NCBI GenBank assembly: GCA_015680905.1
Contig: CM027382.1
Coordinates: forward strand, 25,579,501 to 25,643,500
Direction: 5' to 3'
DNA from: Coptis chinensis
Taxonomy: Eukaryota; Streptophyta; Magnoliopsida; Ranunculales; Ranunculaceae
DNA length: 64,000 nucleotides
Shown here one piece after another: positions 33,873-46,735 of the stretch; the stretch's first letter is position 1, and the number at the start of each line of letters is the position of its first letter. Made by a program: the position numbers and the translations under genes. The notes under the pieces are model-generated. The model was not told where the DNA came from. It did not search any database and was given only the letters and a program-made list of their open reading frames with translations.

Positions 33873-35250
33873 CTAAAAACAACGAAAAACAAAACCTAAA
33901 CTACTAAAATACAATAAGCATACTCCTTTAGTCATGATAAAATGTGGATCAATAAGATCCACTTCTTCCACATCCTTATTAGCAAAACCATCAAGATATG
34001 GTTTCAAGCGCTCACCATTAACCTTAAACATACGACCATCCGTAGGATCCTCTATCTCAACAGCTCCATAAGGAAAAACAGTTTTAACAATGAAAGGACC
34101 AAATCCACCTAGAACGTAACTTACCGTGAAAAAGACGCAAACGAGAATTATATAGCAAAACTTTTGATTAGGTTCAAAGGACTTCATAAGAATAGATTTA
34201 TCATGAAAAATCTTAGTCCGCCCCTTGTAAATCTTAGCATTCTCATATGCCTCATTCCTTAACTCAGCTAACTCATTTTAATTGAAGCTTACGCTGTGAA
34301 CCCGCTTCTACGCATGTCAAAGTTAAAAGTTTTAATGGCCCGTAAAGCACGATGTTCTAATTCCACGTGCAAATGACATGCCTTCCCAAACACAAGCCTA
34401 TAAGGAGACATACCAATGGGAGTCTTATAAGCAGTCCTATAAGCCCAAAGGGAATCATTAAGACGCTGAGACCAATCCTTACGGTCGTCGCATCGCCTTT
34501 CTAAAATCCGCTTAATTTCCCTATTAGATACTTCAACTTGGCCACTAGTTTGGGGATGGTAAGGGGTAGCAAGTTTATGAGTAATAGAGTACTTTTTTTC
34601 ATTAAAGATTCAAACGCACGATTTGTAAAATGAGTACCATTATCACTTATAATTGCACGAGGAGTACCAAAACGAAAAATATATTATATTTCAAAAAAAA
34701 GTTAACTACAACCTTGTCATCATTCGCTTTACATGGCAATCGCCTCAACCCACTTAGAAACATAATCTACCGCGACGAGGATATAAAAGATAACCAAAGG
34801 AAGGTGGAAAAGGACCCATGAAGTCTATACCCCACACATCAAAAAAGTTCAACAACCAAAATAGGGGAAGAGGCATCATGTTCCTATGGGAAATATTACC
34901 CGTGACGACATCGATCACATCCTAAACAAAACTCATGTGCATCTCTAAAGAGAGTAGCCAATAAAACCACACCGCAAAACCTTAGCAGCCGCCTTCTTAG
35001 GACCAAAGTGACCACCACATGCATGGTCATGGCAAAAGGAGAGAATACTACTAAACTCACTTTCCTAACACATCTCCTAATAATATTATCGGGCATGATT
35101 TAAACAAGTATGGGTCATCCCAGAAAAATACTTAACCTCAAAGAAGAAACTTAGATTTATCTTGTTTTCTCCAATGAGAAGGAAACTGACCTATAACAAG
35201 ATAATTAACAATATCTGCATACCAAGGCAACCGAGACATCAAAAAGTTGC
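33873..35250 (-). pseudogene. integrase region of the gypsy fossil
   Basis: The C-terminal part is the clearest: 'GPFIVKTVFPYGAVEIEDP' and 'GRMFKVNGERLKPYLDG' (33930-34110), typical of Athila/Tat integrases. Upstream pieces correspond to the catalytic core and to the zinc-binding N-terminus ('CDRCRHG', about 34900). It is broken in several places and treated as a fossil. Confidence 0.8.
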
Positions 35251-35327
35251 TCATCATCGGGAAGGACTCATTCAAAGGCAAAAGACTAGTAGAAGACTCT
35301 ACTATAAGCCTAGACAAGTGGTCAATT

Positions 35328-36500
35328 TCACGCTCTCGCACCACTTTTTATCCCTAATCTCAATGTCAAACTCTTGTAATAAGAGGACCCAACGAATAAG
35401 ACGCTTTTAGCATCCTTTTTAGAAAGAAGATACTTCAAAGCCGAATGATCAGTAAACACGACAACCTTAGACCCTATGAGATAAGACCTAAACTTGTCTA
35501 AAGCAAACACAACAGCTAACAACTCCTTTTCGGTTGTAGTGTAATTCATTTGGGCATCATTAAGAGTTCGACTCGCATAATAAATTACATGGGGCAATTT
35601 ATCAAACCGTTGACCTAAAACAGCCCCAATAGCATAATCCGACGCATCACACATTAACTCAAAAGGCACACCCAATCAGGGTCAATGATAGGAGCGTAGT
35701 CAATAAATGCTTAAGCTTCTCAAAAGCTTTCAAACAATCGCCATCAAAGACAAAATCGACGCCCTTACCAAAGTAAATTGCATAAGGGACGAAAATCTTG
35801 CTAAAGTCCTTAATGAATCAGCCTATAAAATCCAAAGATGACCTAAAAAGACCTAATATCTTTCACAGCCTTAGGTGGTGGAAGACTAGAAATGACATCA
35901 ATTTTTGCCTTATCAACCTCAATGCCTTTACTAGAAACGATATGACCAAGAACAATACCCCGTTGAACCATAAAATGACATTTCTCCCAATTCAACACTG
36001 ATTCTTCTCCTTGCACCTAATTAATACTAATTCCAAATGGTGCAAACCCTCATCAAAAGAATCACCAAATACAGAGAAGTCATCCATAAACACCTCAAGA
36101 AACCTCTCTACCATGTCGAAAAATGCTAAGCATGCATCTCCTCGAAGGTACCAGTGCATTACATAACCCAAATGGCATACCTGACGGTAGGCAGGCAAGT
36201 TCCAAAAGGACAAGTAAAAGTAGTCTTTTCTTGATCCTCGTGTGTAATACATATTTGGTAATAACCGAATAACCATCGAGAAAACAATAATACCGATGAC
36301 CGCTAACCGCTCGAGCATCCGGGTCAATAAAAGGAAGAGGAAAGTGATCTTTCCTAGTGGCTAGATTCAACTTACGATAGTCAATACAAAAAACGCCACC
36401 CAAGAGTCATACGGGTAGGAACTAACTCGCCATTCACATTCTTAACTACCGTAATACCGGACTTCTTAGGTACAACCCGAACCGACTCACCCATTGACTA
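35328..36500 (-). pseudogene. reverse transcriptase and RNase H region of the gypsy fossil
   Basis: RT motifs include 'DYRKLN', 'MPFGLCNA' and 'FMDDFSVFG' (the YxDD-type box). RNase H shows 'CDASDYAIGAVLGQR', 'YTTTEKELLAVVFALDKFR' and 'VVFTDHSALKYLL'. These blocks assign the element to Ty3/gypsy. It is broken in several places. Confidence 0.9.
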
Positions 36501-36984
36501 TCGGAGATGGGATAAATGATACCCGCATCTAACAACTTAAGAACCTCGGCTCTCACTACCTCTCTCATGTTAGGATTAAGCCGCCTCGAACTCACGGGTT
36601 GGTTTAGCATTATCCTCTAGATGAATATGATGCATACAATCAAGCAATGATCCCATTAATATCGCAATAGTCCACCCTAAAGTCTGTCTTATGGTCTCTA
36701 AGAACCCTAATCAACTTATCCTCTTGTTCACTATCGAGATTAGACGCAATAATAATAACAGTAAGGTCTCAACAGCCCCAAAAAAGACATATTTAAGAGT
36801 ATCCGTAATGGTTTCAACTCAAGCTTAGGAGGACTATCTATGGAAGAAACCGGGTTTAGACTCGTAAGGAGAAAGAGGTTCTACCTTGGTTTTCCACTTA
36901 TTAGTATCTAAGATCGGGTAGCATCAAGCAAAGCATTAACTTCACAAATAGAACTATCCACATCAAAATTACCACCAAAATGAG

Positions 36985-37695
36985 CTAAACAAGACTCAAG
37001 AGGGTCATCGAATAACTCTCTAAGAAAGTCTTATGGACCACAGACTCAATAAGATTAACTTCCCAAAAATCATCAGGCTCAGGGAGTTGTTGACCCACAT
37101 TAAACACGTTAAGCTCGGTAGTCATATTACCAAAAGAAAGTTTCAACACTCCATTACGGCAGTTAATGATAGCATTAGATGTGGCCAAGAATGGACGACC
37201 TAAGATAACAGGAATGTGGTGCTTAGGGTCCTGAACAGGCTGTGTATCTAGAACAATAAAATCAACAGGGAAATAAAACTTGTCAACCTGAATCAAAACA
37301 TCCTCAATAATACCCCGTGGAACTCTCACAGACCTATCCGCTAATTGAAGAGTAATGGTGGTGGGTTTTAACTTACCAAGACCAAGCTGTAAATAAACCG
37401 AATAGGGCAACAAATTAACACTAGCCCCTAAATCTAGCAATGCCTTCTCAATCATATGATCACCAATTACGCAAGAAATAGTAGGGCATCCAGGATCTCT
37501 AAACTTAGGCGGGGTTTGGTTTTGGATAATGGAGCTCACTTGCTCGGTAAGGAAGGCTTTCTTGTGCACATTCAACTTACGTTTCTGTGTGCACAAATCC
37601 TTAAGAAACTTGGCATAAGAAGGAACTTGTTTTATGGCATCAAGTAATGGAATGTTGATTTGAACTTGTTTAAACAGCTCCATCATCTCACTCAA
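36985..37695 (-). pseudogene. aspartic protease region of the gypsy fossil
   Basis: The longest open piece of the element. It contains 'ALLDLGASVNLLPYSVY' (the D-S/T-G-type active-site loop in its Athila/Tat form) and 'HHIPVILGRPFLATSNAII'. Confidence 0.85.
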
Positions 37696-38007
37696 ATTAG
37701 AACCTTTCTTAGCCTGATCTAACCGTTGGGGAAAAGGAGCTTTTGGTATATAAGAAGGTATAGGACTAGTCTCAAGATTGTGAGTAGGAGGTTCTAAGCT
37801 CTCCTTGGAAGTATTACGACTAGTAGTCCCACTTACGCCATTCTCCTCCCTTACAATCTCTATAGATCGGGTCCAACCTCACCATCCTTAGGTACCTCAA
37901 CCCTATTATCAACCTGCTTTACCACTCCTAAGAATAGTAATAGACTTGGCTTGCTCCCGGTGGTTCCCTTTGTTCAAGTTAGAACCTATTTCAAATTGTC
38001 CCCTAGA

Positions 38008-39418
38008 TTAGCTACTGGGTTGACTAGGAAACTTACCCTTGTCCCTCTCATTCAAAGTATTAGCAATTTGACCAATTTGAACTTCCAACTTCCTAAGGGC
38101 TTGAAAGCATTCTCCGAGTAGCCGTTTGACCGGCTTGCATAAACCGTTGGGTTGTTTCCTGAATTTCATGGTAGTCCGTGCTAATTGAGCCATAGTTTCT
38201 TCTAAAGGTGATGACAGCTTTTGGTGGGGTGTATATTGTTGCACCGGGTTTGTATTACTAACGGACCACCCCGATGTATACCCTTGACCAAGATAGGTTG
38301 GGGTGGTTACGCCACCCGTGGTTATACGATAGAAAACGGATTATTGCCCGGCTTTTGGTGTGAATTAAAAGCATTAACTTCATGCGATTGACGCCAGGGC
38401 AATTATCAATCACGTGATCAAGACTATCGCGACAACAAACAACCAGGGTCTCAACATTATTAACTTGAGTCGAGATTTTGTCTCCTTTTCTACCTCAAGA
38501 GCCTCAACTCTTCTAACTAAGGCAGCTATTTTGGCATTCGAGTCAAAATCTTTATCAACGGAAACATAACATTCTTTGTAGTACTACTAGCCACCTTCTT
38601 AGGCTCACTTACTAGTTTCCCATTGTTGGACCTTTTCAAAGAACGCCTTCTAAAAACGACCATGCATCATCCACGCCTTATCACGAAATCTCCAAGACTC
38701 ATGGTCTCAATCATAGCCTTAGAGCTAAAATCAAGACCCTCATAGAGAATCAGATAAGTCTACCCTTCTCTAGGCCATGGTTAGGACACGCAAAGAGCAG
38801 GTCCTTGAACCTCTCCATACACTTCCATAATGACTCTCCATCAGCTTGGCAAAAAGATGATAAATTTTTTCTAAAAGCAGTTGCCTTATGATTAGGGAAA
38901 AAATTCTTTAAGAACACAATGCATAATCTTTCCCATGTAGTTATGGAATTAGATGGAAGGGTGTGAAACCAACTTTTCGCTTTCTCCTTGGGAAAAAAGG
39001 GGAATAACTTCATAGCCTTATAGCCTTCATCGCTAAACCGTTGAAGTTTCACAGTCCCACAAATATCTTCAAACTCCCTTACATGAAGATATGGATCTTC
39101 CTCGTCTGTACCCCTAAACTTAGGAAGTAGCCCAAGTAGATTGGGCTTTAACTCGAAATTATTAGCATTGGTCGGTGGAGGAACGATGCAAGACGGTCGA
39201 GTTGTCCTAGTAGGATATATGAATTCCTTAATGGACCTAGGTACTTGGACAACAATGTCATTATTATTGTCACTCATGTCAGCAAAAATTGGTGTATTAC
39301 CGACAAAGGTTATAGGTATCTCTAACTCGGCGAGATTTCTAATCCTCCTATGGAGTGTCCGTTCAATTTCTGAATCAAATAGTGCTAACTCTGGATTATT
39401 GGATCGAGTCTCGATCAT
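38008..39418 (-). pseudogene. gag region of the gypsy fossil
   Basis: Contains the retrotransposon gag fold motifs 'FPFFPKEKAKSWFHTLP', 'SITTWERLCIVFLKNFFP' and an upstream leader 'GLLPKFRGTDEEDPYLHVRE'. Lies next to the 5' LTR, as expected. It is broken in a few places. Confidence 0.85.
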
Positions 39419-40014
39419 AAACCACTTCTAAAACCTAAGACTCTAATAAATGATGCAAACGATGCTCACACAAACAATATCAAACAAATATTTCAACCCA
39501 GATTGAATTTTTAAATATTCTTTAATATATTTGCTCCTAAACCCAAATAACACGATTCCCAGTTCTTGTGCAAAAGCACCGTCACTCGATCCACGTGTCA
39601 AAAGAGCTTTCCTAATGAGCGGGCTAAAACCTCGTCCCTAATGCAAGATGCCTAAGGCTGGTCAAAGGTGACTTAACCTTCCTAAATGCAAGAAACAATA
39701 AAACAAACAAAACACACCTAAACAAACAAAATTCAACCCACAAAGGAAAGAGAGACATTACTCTCGGCGAGCCTTCGAGGGCTACTTGGCGGACGCCGGG
39801 TGACGACAAAGCAAGAAACTTCACAAAGTCCACAACAAAATCACGACTATCAACCTTGTAAGAAGAAATCTTTGCTTAACTATCTGCAAAAAATAACTAA
39901 AATTAAACACGAAACTACTTAATTAATATAACTACGACTAAACTTAAACTACTTAATCACGATAAATAAGACTTTAAAACTCAATTGTGCCAATTACAAT
40001 CCCAGCAAAAAACT

Positions 40015-41681
40015 TGATAGATAATTAGTCACCTAATTAAATAGACTAATCTAACCCTAGTTAAACCGCAGTTTACGCCTATCGTTGAATATAGTTGCGG
40101 CGAACGGGTCGATCCCACAGGGATTGCTACTCAGGACAATTGAATACTAAAATATTACCTAACCTAATTCAACAATATTTGTTTTATGGAAGTTTGAATT
40201 ACTATTAACTAAAATTAACTAATTACTACGAAAAGCAATAAATTAAATGGATTAACTATTAACGAAAAACACTAAGGCATTGAATCCACCCTAGACCGTT
40301 GTAGATTATTTTAGTTTAATTAATTTTAAAGTTCTCTTTTTAATTACGAAAAGCACGAGGAAAAGAGATCCCTAGCTTTCTCGAAGATGTGAACGTTGAG
40401 CTTATTATATAAATCTATATATTGGTTTGATCAATTTCAACAAACGAGAATATAAACTCCTAGCAAAAATCGCCTTCTTACAAATTTACTTCTCACAAGT
40501 TTACGTAAACGATAAAAACGATGCTTTGATAAGAACGGAATATGTATCTAACGATTAACTAGTCAAGTCATGCAAGATATAATTAATGAAAGTATACCAC
40601 TAATATCAATACGAAAAACGATCAATGAATCTTTAACTTCCGAGAACAAGAAAATCACTTAAACAAGATAAACTCACGCAAGTCTAGGGCTTCCTCTAAG
40701 CCCTAGCTTTGAATTTAGCTAGACATGATAAGTAGAACAAAGTAAAACAGAAAAGAATAAACCCATTGATAAATCCAATAGAGTATCTGCGGCTGGTTTA
40801 TCTTCTTCCGCTCCCCTTCGTTCCAAACCAAAGTCTCGCCTCCTTTCAATCGCGCGCCTTTGTCGTGTTGTTTTTCCAAATAGCTCGACCCGTATTTCTG
40901 TTTGTCCGGCCCCTGCCCCTTCACTTTTTTTCTCTCTTGTTTATATAATGGATTGGTTATGATTGTTTGACTTCGAATGGGATTCAAGTCCGGTGGCTTA
41001 GAGGTTCGGGTTTGGATCAGTTTTAGTCGAAGTCGGTCTTTGTTTTGTGAGAAAGATAGATGGTAGTGATCCCGTGGCAGCTAGGTACTAATGTGGGATT
41101 TAATGATTGGTTATGGGCTGATTTTGGAAGGTCGTATTCGATTAAGAGATGATGTCTTTGGTTCAAATTGGAAATCCCATTTTCTGTTCGTGAGAATCAG
41201 AGTTCGAGAAGGAAACTAGAGCTTTGATCGGGTGGTCCGGTAAGCTGATTTGGTGAGTGCAGGCGCGTGTTCAATTTGGTCGGCCGAAATTTGAGGGATC
41301 GGTTTCTCTGTTGTGCGAATTCAGTTTGGAGAATGAAACCAAAGTTTCTGTTCGTGAGCGAAGGGTGGAGAAACATAAGGTCTGATTCGGTGCTCTCATG
41401 TGGACATGAACCGGTATGGCCATTAGTTGTTAACTGGTTCGGTCCAACCTTTTAACTCTCTATACTGGGCTTTGGTCACTTGGGCTTAGTCAAGCGCTAG
41501 GAAATAGAGGCCCTCTCTATAGCACAATCAGTCAACTTCCAGCACTTTTCAACCTGTTCACGCATTCATACCATTTCTGCAAAAACCAAGGAAACACGAT
41601 AATCAATACGAAATTATATAAAATAACTGGACTAACTCATATAAAATTGGGCGTGAATACGTAATAATTCTGCACTTATCA
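40015..41681 (-). repeat. 5' LTR of the gypsy fossil
   Basis: TGATA...TATCA ends, collinear with 29873-31555 and flanked on the right by the CGTTT target duplication. A primer-binding site directly inside (below 40015) could not be assigned with confidence. Confidence 0.9.
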
Positions 41682-41686
41682 CGTTT

Positions 41687-43373
41687 TTACGAGAATTAAA
41701 TTATATACGGATTTAGATTCATGGACTTTGATTGTGGCCTGTTGATTGTTTAATCGTGTTACGTTTTTATATATTAAATTGTATGGACAAATCAAATGCT
41801 AAAATATTGTGGAAGCTTGTATAAATTTGGTTGTCATTATCTAATTAAGATTTGACGTTGATATTGTGACATTATATAATATGTTGGGATGTATATATTA
41901 AATGCAATAGTTTTGGAGAAATAAATGCATAAACGCTTCATTATTTTATCTGTGAGATGCTAGTAGAGTATTTGTGGATATTTCCCAAGGAAGTGTGGTG
42001 TAGTGCAATAATATATTGGCACGTGAAAGAATGAAAGTGGTTATGAGATATAATTGAGATATTTCTAAATATTGTGGCTTAGTGCAATAAGGTATTTGAC
42101 CTGCACGTGATATAGTGGAATTATTATGAGTCATAAATGTATGACACCTGAATAAATTATGTAACGAAAATCCTAGAACCTGACTACCACAACTCATGTG
42201 ATTTGCCCTGTGTGGGCGTATGTGATATGATTGGCCCTTGTGTAGGGTGTATATATAAGATGTTGATTGACCCATGTGTTGGGCAATCGTAGCCGAATAG
42301 TGGCTTGATTATTCCGTTCGCAAAATAGAACGAGACGCGTGATATTTTATGCCGAATAGTGGCAGTACTTGCATAATGGCTTTCGTGTGAGGGTTACCTG
42401 GTGTGCGGCATCCCGCTCAGGGTAGTTACACACGGAGTGGTTCATTATGTGAGGGGAGACATGTGGATGTACATGTTCGGCGTTGGGAAGCGATTGTGGT
42501 AGCCAAGGAAACTAGGTAAGACATAGATACGACGTGATTTTAGGGACACGCAAAGAAAGCCTTAATTAATATAATTATGGTAATATGTTGTTTAATAATA
42601 TATCTTTAGATAGATGATTGTATATAGTTTTGCAGACGGGTGGGTCAAACTAATTACTTGTGCAGAGACGACCCACTCTGTAATTGAGCATGAAATGAGG
42701 TAAGTATATAATATGCTTGGCTGGTTATTAGCTTGGTTAAAATCTAAGGCGCCTCGTGGAGGAACTAAATGCCTTTTTATTATGCGTATGGTTTGTTGTG
42801 TGGTTAGTAGGAAGTTAAGGCGTCTTAGTAGAGGAACTACCTGCCTTACCTATTATAGTTAAGAATGTTGGATTAGTTGTTGGAAGTTAAGGCGCCTCGG
42901 TGGAGGAACTAACTGCCTTATGGGTTGTGTATATATATGTATAAGTATATGTTTTATTTTAGAGCTACTCACACCAAAGATTTTTATAATGTCCGATTTG
43001 CATGTTTTGCATGTTTGGGTATCGTGTTCGATTAAATGAACATAGTTGATAAGTCTTGACAGTTTAGTGTTGAAGAAGATTGGTTCTTTGCTATGGTTTT
43101 GCGTTAAGCGTCGCATTCCAAGATAGGCCTTGTTTTCCTTTGAGGTGATATAGATTTTCAGTCGAGATAAGGTTATTTGCATTTTCATTTGTAAATTTTT
43201 GTAATGAAAATGACTTTTGTTTAATTTTAAAATTTTTATTGGTTTTTAATTATCCGTATTATTTAAACTGTTTATGGGTTTTTTGGGAGTTGAGAGTGCG
43301 TCACACCTCGAAGATCGAAGAGTCGGGAACAAATAATGTTTTTCCGAATTCTGTTGAAATTCGGGGTGTGACA
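41687..43373 (+). repeat. LTR-like sequence of a second element, 3' end at 43373
   Basis: A long non-coding stretch ending 'GGGGTGTGACA' at 43373, a typical 3' end of large plant gypsy LTRs, directly followed by interrupted UDP-glycosyltransferase coding sequence. It contains duplicated words ('GCCGAATAGTGGC' at 42293 and 42353) and three copies of a roughly 30-bp 'AAGGCGCCTCG..GGAGGAACTA' unit spaced about 69 bp apart (42748, 42818, 42887). The gypsy fossil to its left inserted into this unit or its neighbour. The 5' end is not located, so solo LTR versus truncated element is undecided. Confidence 0.45.
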
Positions 43374-43894
43374 ACTCGACTTGCCTAAGCTGGCTCGATC
43401 AACAACCACCCCGCTCAGTCATCTATGTGGCCTTTGGTAGCTTAACGGTGTTCCACAAGCGGCAAATCGAAGAATTAGCAATTAGGCTTGAACTTTCCGA
43501 CCACCCTTTTCTATGGGTCGTGCGACCGGACCTCATTGATGGGGGTACTGATGTGTTCCCTGATGGGTTTGAAGCAAGAGTGGCCTCTCGTAGAAGGATG
43601 ATTTGTTGGGCTCCACAAAGGGAGGTGTTGGCACACCCTTCTATTGTTTGTTTCCTGTCACATTGTGGCTGGAACTCAATTATGGAGGGACTTAGTGTTG
43701 GAGTTTCTTTTCTCTTTTATCTGTTGGCCATTTTTTTACAATCAGCCCCTAAATAAAGCATGCATTTTTTATGTTTGGAAAATTGGTATCGGTTTCAACC
43801 AAGATGAAAGTGGCATCATCTCAAGAGAAGAAATCCAAACAAAGATTGTTGCATTACTTGCAAACGCAGAGACTAAAGGAAATGCAATGTGGTA
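43374..43894 (+). pseudogene. UDP-glycosyltransferase C-terminal fragment (UGT83A-like)
   Basis: Family 1 UGTs transfer sugar from UDP-sugars to small molecules. The frame reads 'VAFGSLTVFHKRQIEELAI', 'FLWVVRPDLIDGG', then the PSPG box 'WAPQREVLAHPS', 'FLSHCGWNSIMEGLSVGV' (43600-43705), with the HCGWNS donor-sugar motif complete. A frameshift near 43710 moves the 'WPFFYNQ' and 'WKIGIGFNQDESGIISREEI' part to another frame, and the DQ/NQ end of the PSPG box is altered. The N-terminal acceptor half is missing because coding sequence starts exactly at the LTR end (43373). The overall wording is closest to the UGT83A group. Confidence 0.8.
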
Positions 43895-44290
43895 ATGTCC
43901 ATCGATTGGAGGAGGCGGAGCCGGCGTATGATGCTGATAGTTTGTAATTGGAGGTGGTGTACTAGTACCCTTCCATGGTGATGGGGTTGGCAAATTGGTA
44001 GGAGGATTAGCTGATGATGGTGGAGTTCTGTGATGATAATGTGTTGGTGGAAGAGGTGAACTCCCAGTAGGAGAAGGAGGTGCTGAACCAGGCTTTCCTA
44101 GCGCATGGTTATGGTCTTGTGGACTGGAGGGGACGTTGGTGAGTGATTCTTACTAGGCGGAGGCGATGACACTGGCGCCCAAATCGTTGGAGGTGGTGAC
44201 ACCGGTGTCCAAGTCGTTGGAGGCGGTGGCAATGCAAATAGAGTGGAATGATCAGAAGGTGAATAGTGACCAGAAGGGGAGTGATCTCCT
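43894..44290 (-). pseudogene. proline-rich (extensin/PERK-like) fragment
   Basis: The minus strand encodes 'SPSGHYSPSDHSTLFALPPP', 'TTWTPVSPPPTIWAPVSSPP' and 'NHSPTSPPVHK', then after a frame change near 44105 'SAPPSPTGSSPLPPTHYHH' and 'TPSPWKGTSTPPPIT'. Ser-Pro-Pro and Pro-Pro-Pro repeats of this kind occur in extensins and in the extracellular part of PERK receptor kinases. No kinase or signal peptide is present. It abuts the UGT fragment tail-to-tail without spacer. Confidence 0.5.
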
Positions 44291-44339
44291 GATTTGTAAA
44301 ATCCCCAAACATTTTAATCCAAGCCGTCAATGTTTGTAA

Positions 44340-45551
44340 CATAAATATTTGCCACGTAGACTTTTAAATCGATATCATCGAAACGAAATTTGTATTATAT
44401 TTCAAAATCGAAATTTTATGAAACTAGTATTTACGAGATTCACGCACAACTCACGTGAAGGGTAAAATTGCCATTTTGAAAATATGATACAGAACAGTTA
44501 AAGTTGACCGAGTCAACTAATGGAACTGGGGCAAAAATAAATAAACCAACTTAGGAGAGCCAAACACTAATATCCATATATAAAGTGGGGCCTAAAACTA
44601 AATAACCCTTATTATTATTACTATGCACATAATGCCAAGTACACTATTTGAGATAAGTTTGATATACATCACAGATATGGAGAAGAATGGATTTTTACCA
44701 ACACCGTACCATCCACCTACTCATGTCTCTTAGAAATGCATGCTTCCTCCGGCCGTTGATTCTGATATGAAGCTGTATAATTCAATTACAAATGCAGGTT
44801 TAAGTCCAGGTCTAAGCACATATACTTCCCTCTTAACAGTCTTGGCACATAAAAAAAAAAAAAAAATGTGAATGTCAAGGATTTACTGGAGATGAAATTT
44901 ACGAGTTTTCCTTCTGATGACAGTGCTAGCGATGTCCTAATGATCTATATTAAGGACCACGCAAGTCTCATCAAAGAGTTCATAATACCAGGTTTATATT
45001 AACATGTTCATCAGAGCAATGCCAATATTAATAGTGTAGAAAGTAGACAACACAGTCATATACAACTGGTGAGTGGTGACACCCTATGGCAAATAAATCT
45101 TGAAGCCGCAAAAGGGAAAAAAAGTTAATTAAAAATAAAATAAAGATAAGAGCTCTCGACTCGGTCGAAAGTAGTTTTATTTGTTGCTAAAAACTAAACA
45201 ATGTAATGAAGCCTGTCAAACTGGGATGCTTATCGACTCAATCGAAGTAACTCACACTCATAACTTATGGGGTGATCTATATTGCTTTTAATATCTATTT
45301 TTATCACCAATACTATGCAGATGCATTCATCAAGCATCAGGCATTTATTGCCTACGTCTATTTGGCCGACTCTTTTGTGACTTTAAACATAAATAAATAA
45401 ATTATTTGGAACAATGTAAAAGCAAAAGCAATAAACATTTACCAAAAACTACACAATACGTGAAAGCCATGGCTCTCCTTATGTCACCCTATTGGTTTTA
45501 CGAAACTGAATCAAATAATGAGTGACTTTTTGCTGAACAAAAATTTCCAAT
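44340..45551. other. no gene seen
   Basis: AT-rich host spacer left of the CACTA insertion. No motif-bearing frame was found. Confidence 0.4.
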
Positions 45552-46735
45552 CACTACAACAGAATTGTAGGGGAAAGACATATTCTGGTGCGTCTTTTCT
45601 CATGAAGAACGACACAGGCAAAGTGTCGGACTGTGACCCGTTTATTGGGCTGTCTTTTATTTTAAAAGACGCATACAAAAGTGTCGTCTGGCTCGCCAAA
45701 TTGCCTTGTAAAATGACGCTTCATTGTGTGTCTTTTTATAGCTTTGGGGTTTTTTTAAAAAAATAACACAAAAACCTGATTGTTCAGGCTCACTAGAGCT
45801 TTTCTGTAACCAATAACCCTGCAGTAACCTTCCAAATAAAGCAATGACAAGACACTAAAATATTATATGAATATCAAAATGAGCATTCCAGAACATTTGT
45901 TTTGTATGTAGTTCAATCACCTAGTATTGAGCTAATTGAATCACCTATTACAACAATAAAAAATGTTATTTTCCTACTAAGTTTCGCTTTGCTAGTTGCC
46001 TCGATCTAAATCCTCCACAGCTCACTAAATGCACAAATCCTCCACAACTTGCTAATTGCACGCATTGCCATTTTCTTCACCTACAAAATACGGAATATGC
46101 ATGTCAATTTTTTGAGTATCCGTATCCTTTTAGGGTCTAAACAACAACTCCTGGGTGAAAGAAGCAAGTAAACCCAAATGAATGCCCATGTGTACAAGCA
46201 AACCAAAGATGGGTGAAAGAAGAAAGTAAACCCCACCTGAATATCCTTACTAAATATAACTGATTTTTGGAGTATCCGAAAAAAAGAAATTCATAAATGG
46301 AAGAATATTTGGAGTTAATTTACAGATTTCCCTTCCATTCTTATAGATTCCAAATCACGATAGAATAGTATCTACCAACCTTGACATCCTACCTACCTTC
46401 ATTCCATGATGTAATTAAAAAAAGTTATAACACAATTCTATATTGTCATAAGGTACTACTTGTTGTAAACAAAACACAACTGATGGTAGTACGTGACACA
46501 TGACTAGTGTGTAACAAAGAACACAAACGCCCGAGTGCCCGACAGACAAGTGCGGGATTAAGTGTTGTTGTTTGACATTCTTAAAAAAGAATCGAACACA
46601 GAAAGAATCAACAATACCATCCATATTTCAAAATCAAAATTTGACATAAATCCATAAAAAGAGTACATGCAGACCAAATGAATAATAGAACCATGAAGAA
46701 AGTGGCAGTTTAGTATTTGTATATATATTTATCAC
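45552..46735. other. CACTA left subterminal and spacer region
   Basis: The first about 200 bp contain repeated GTCTTTT/AAAGAC words near the terminus. The rest is AT-rich and without a recognisable gene up to the captured PEPC exon. Confidence 0.5.

Larger units (their letters stand above)
29873..41681 (-). mobile_element. complete Ty3/gypsy LTR element, Athila/Tat-like, fossil, 11.8 kb
   Basis: Two LTRs (29873-31555 and 40015-41681), each starting TGATA and ending TATCA, flank an 8.5-kb interior read on the minus strand in the order gag, protease, RT, RNase H, integrase. The 5-bp target duplication CGTTT is intact on both sides (29868-29872 and 41682-41686). A purine tract (AGTTTGGGGGTATT read on the minus strand) directly precedes the 3' LTR at 31556. 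Structure and ends are whole, but the coding part is broken at many places (well over ten). The LTRs are collinear with scattered small differences, so the insertion is fairly young. Part of that difference may be consensus error. Confidence 0.9.

Noticed and set aside
35162-36001. Plus-strand open frames over the gypsy RT region.
   Set aside because: Opposite-strand shadows of RT and RNase H blocks.
43769-43993. A single protein spanning the proline-rich and UGT segments on the minus strand.
   Set aside because: The C-terminal half is simply antisense UGT sequence. The frame crosses a junction between two unrelated fragments.
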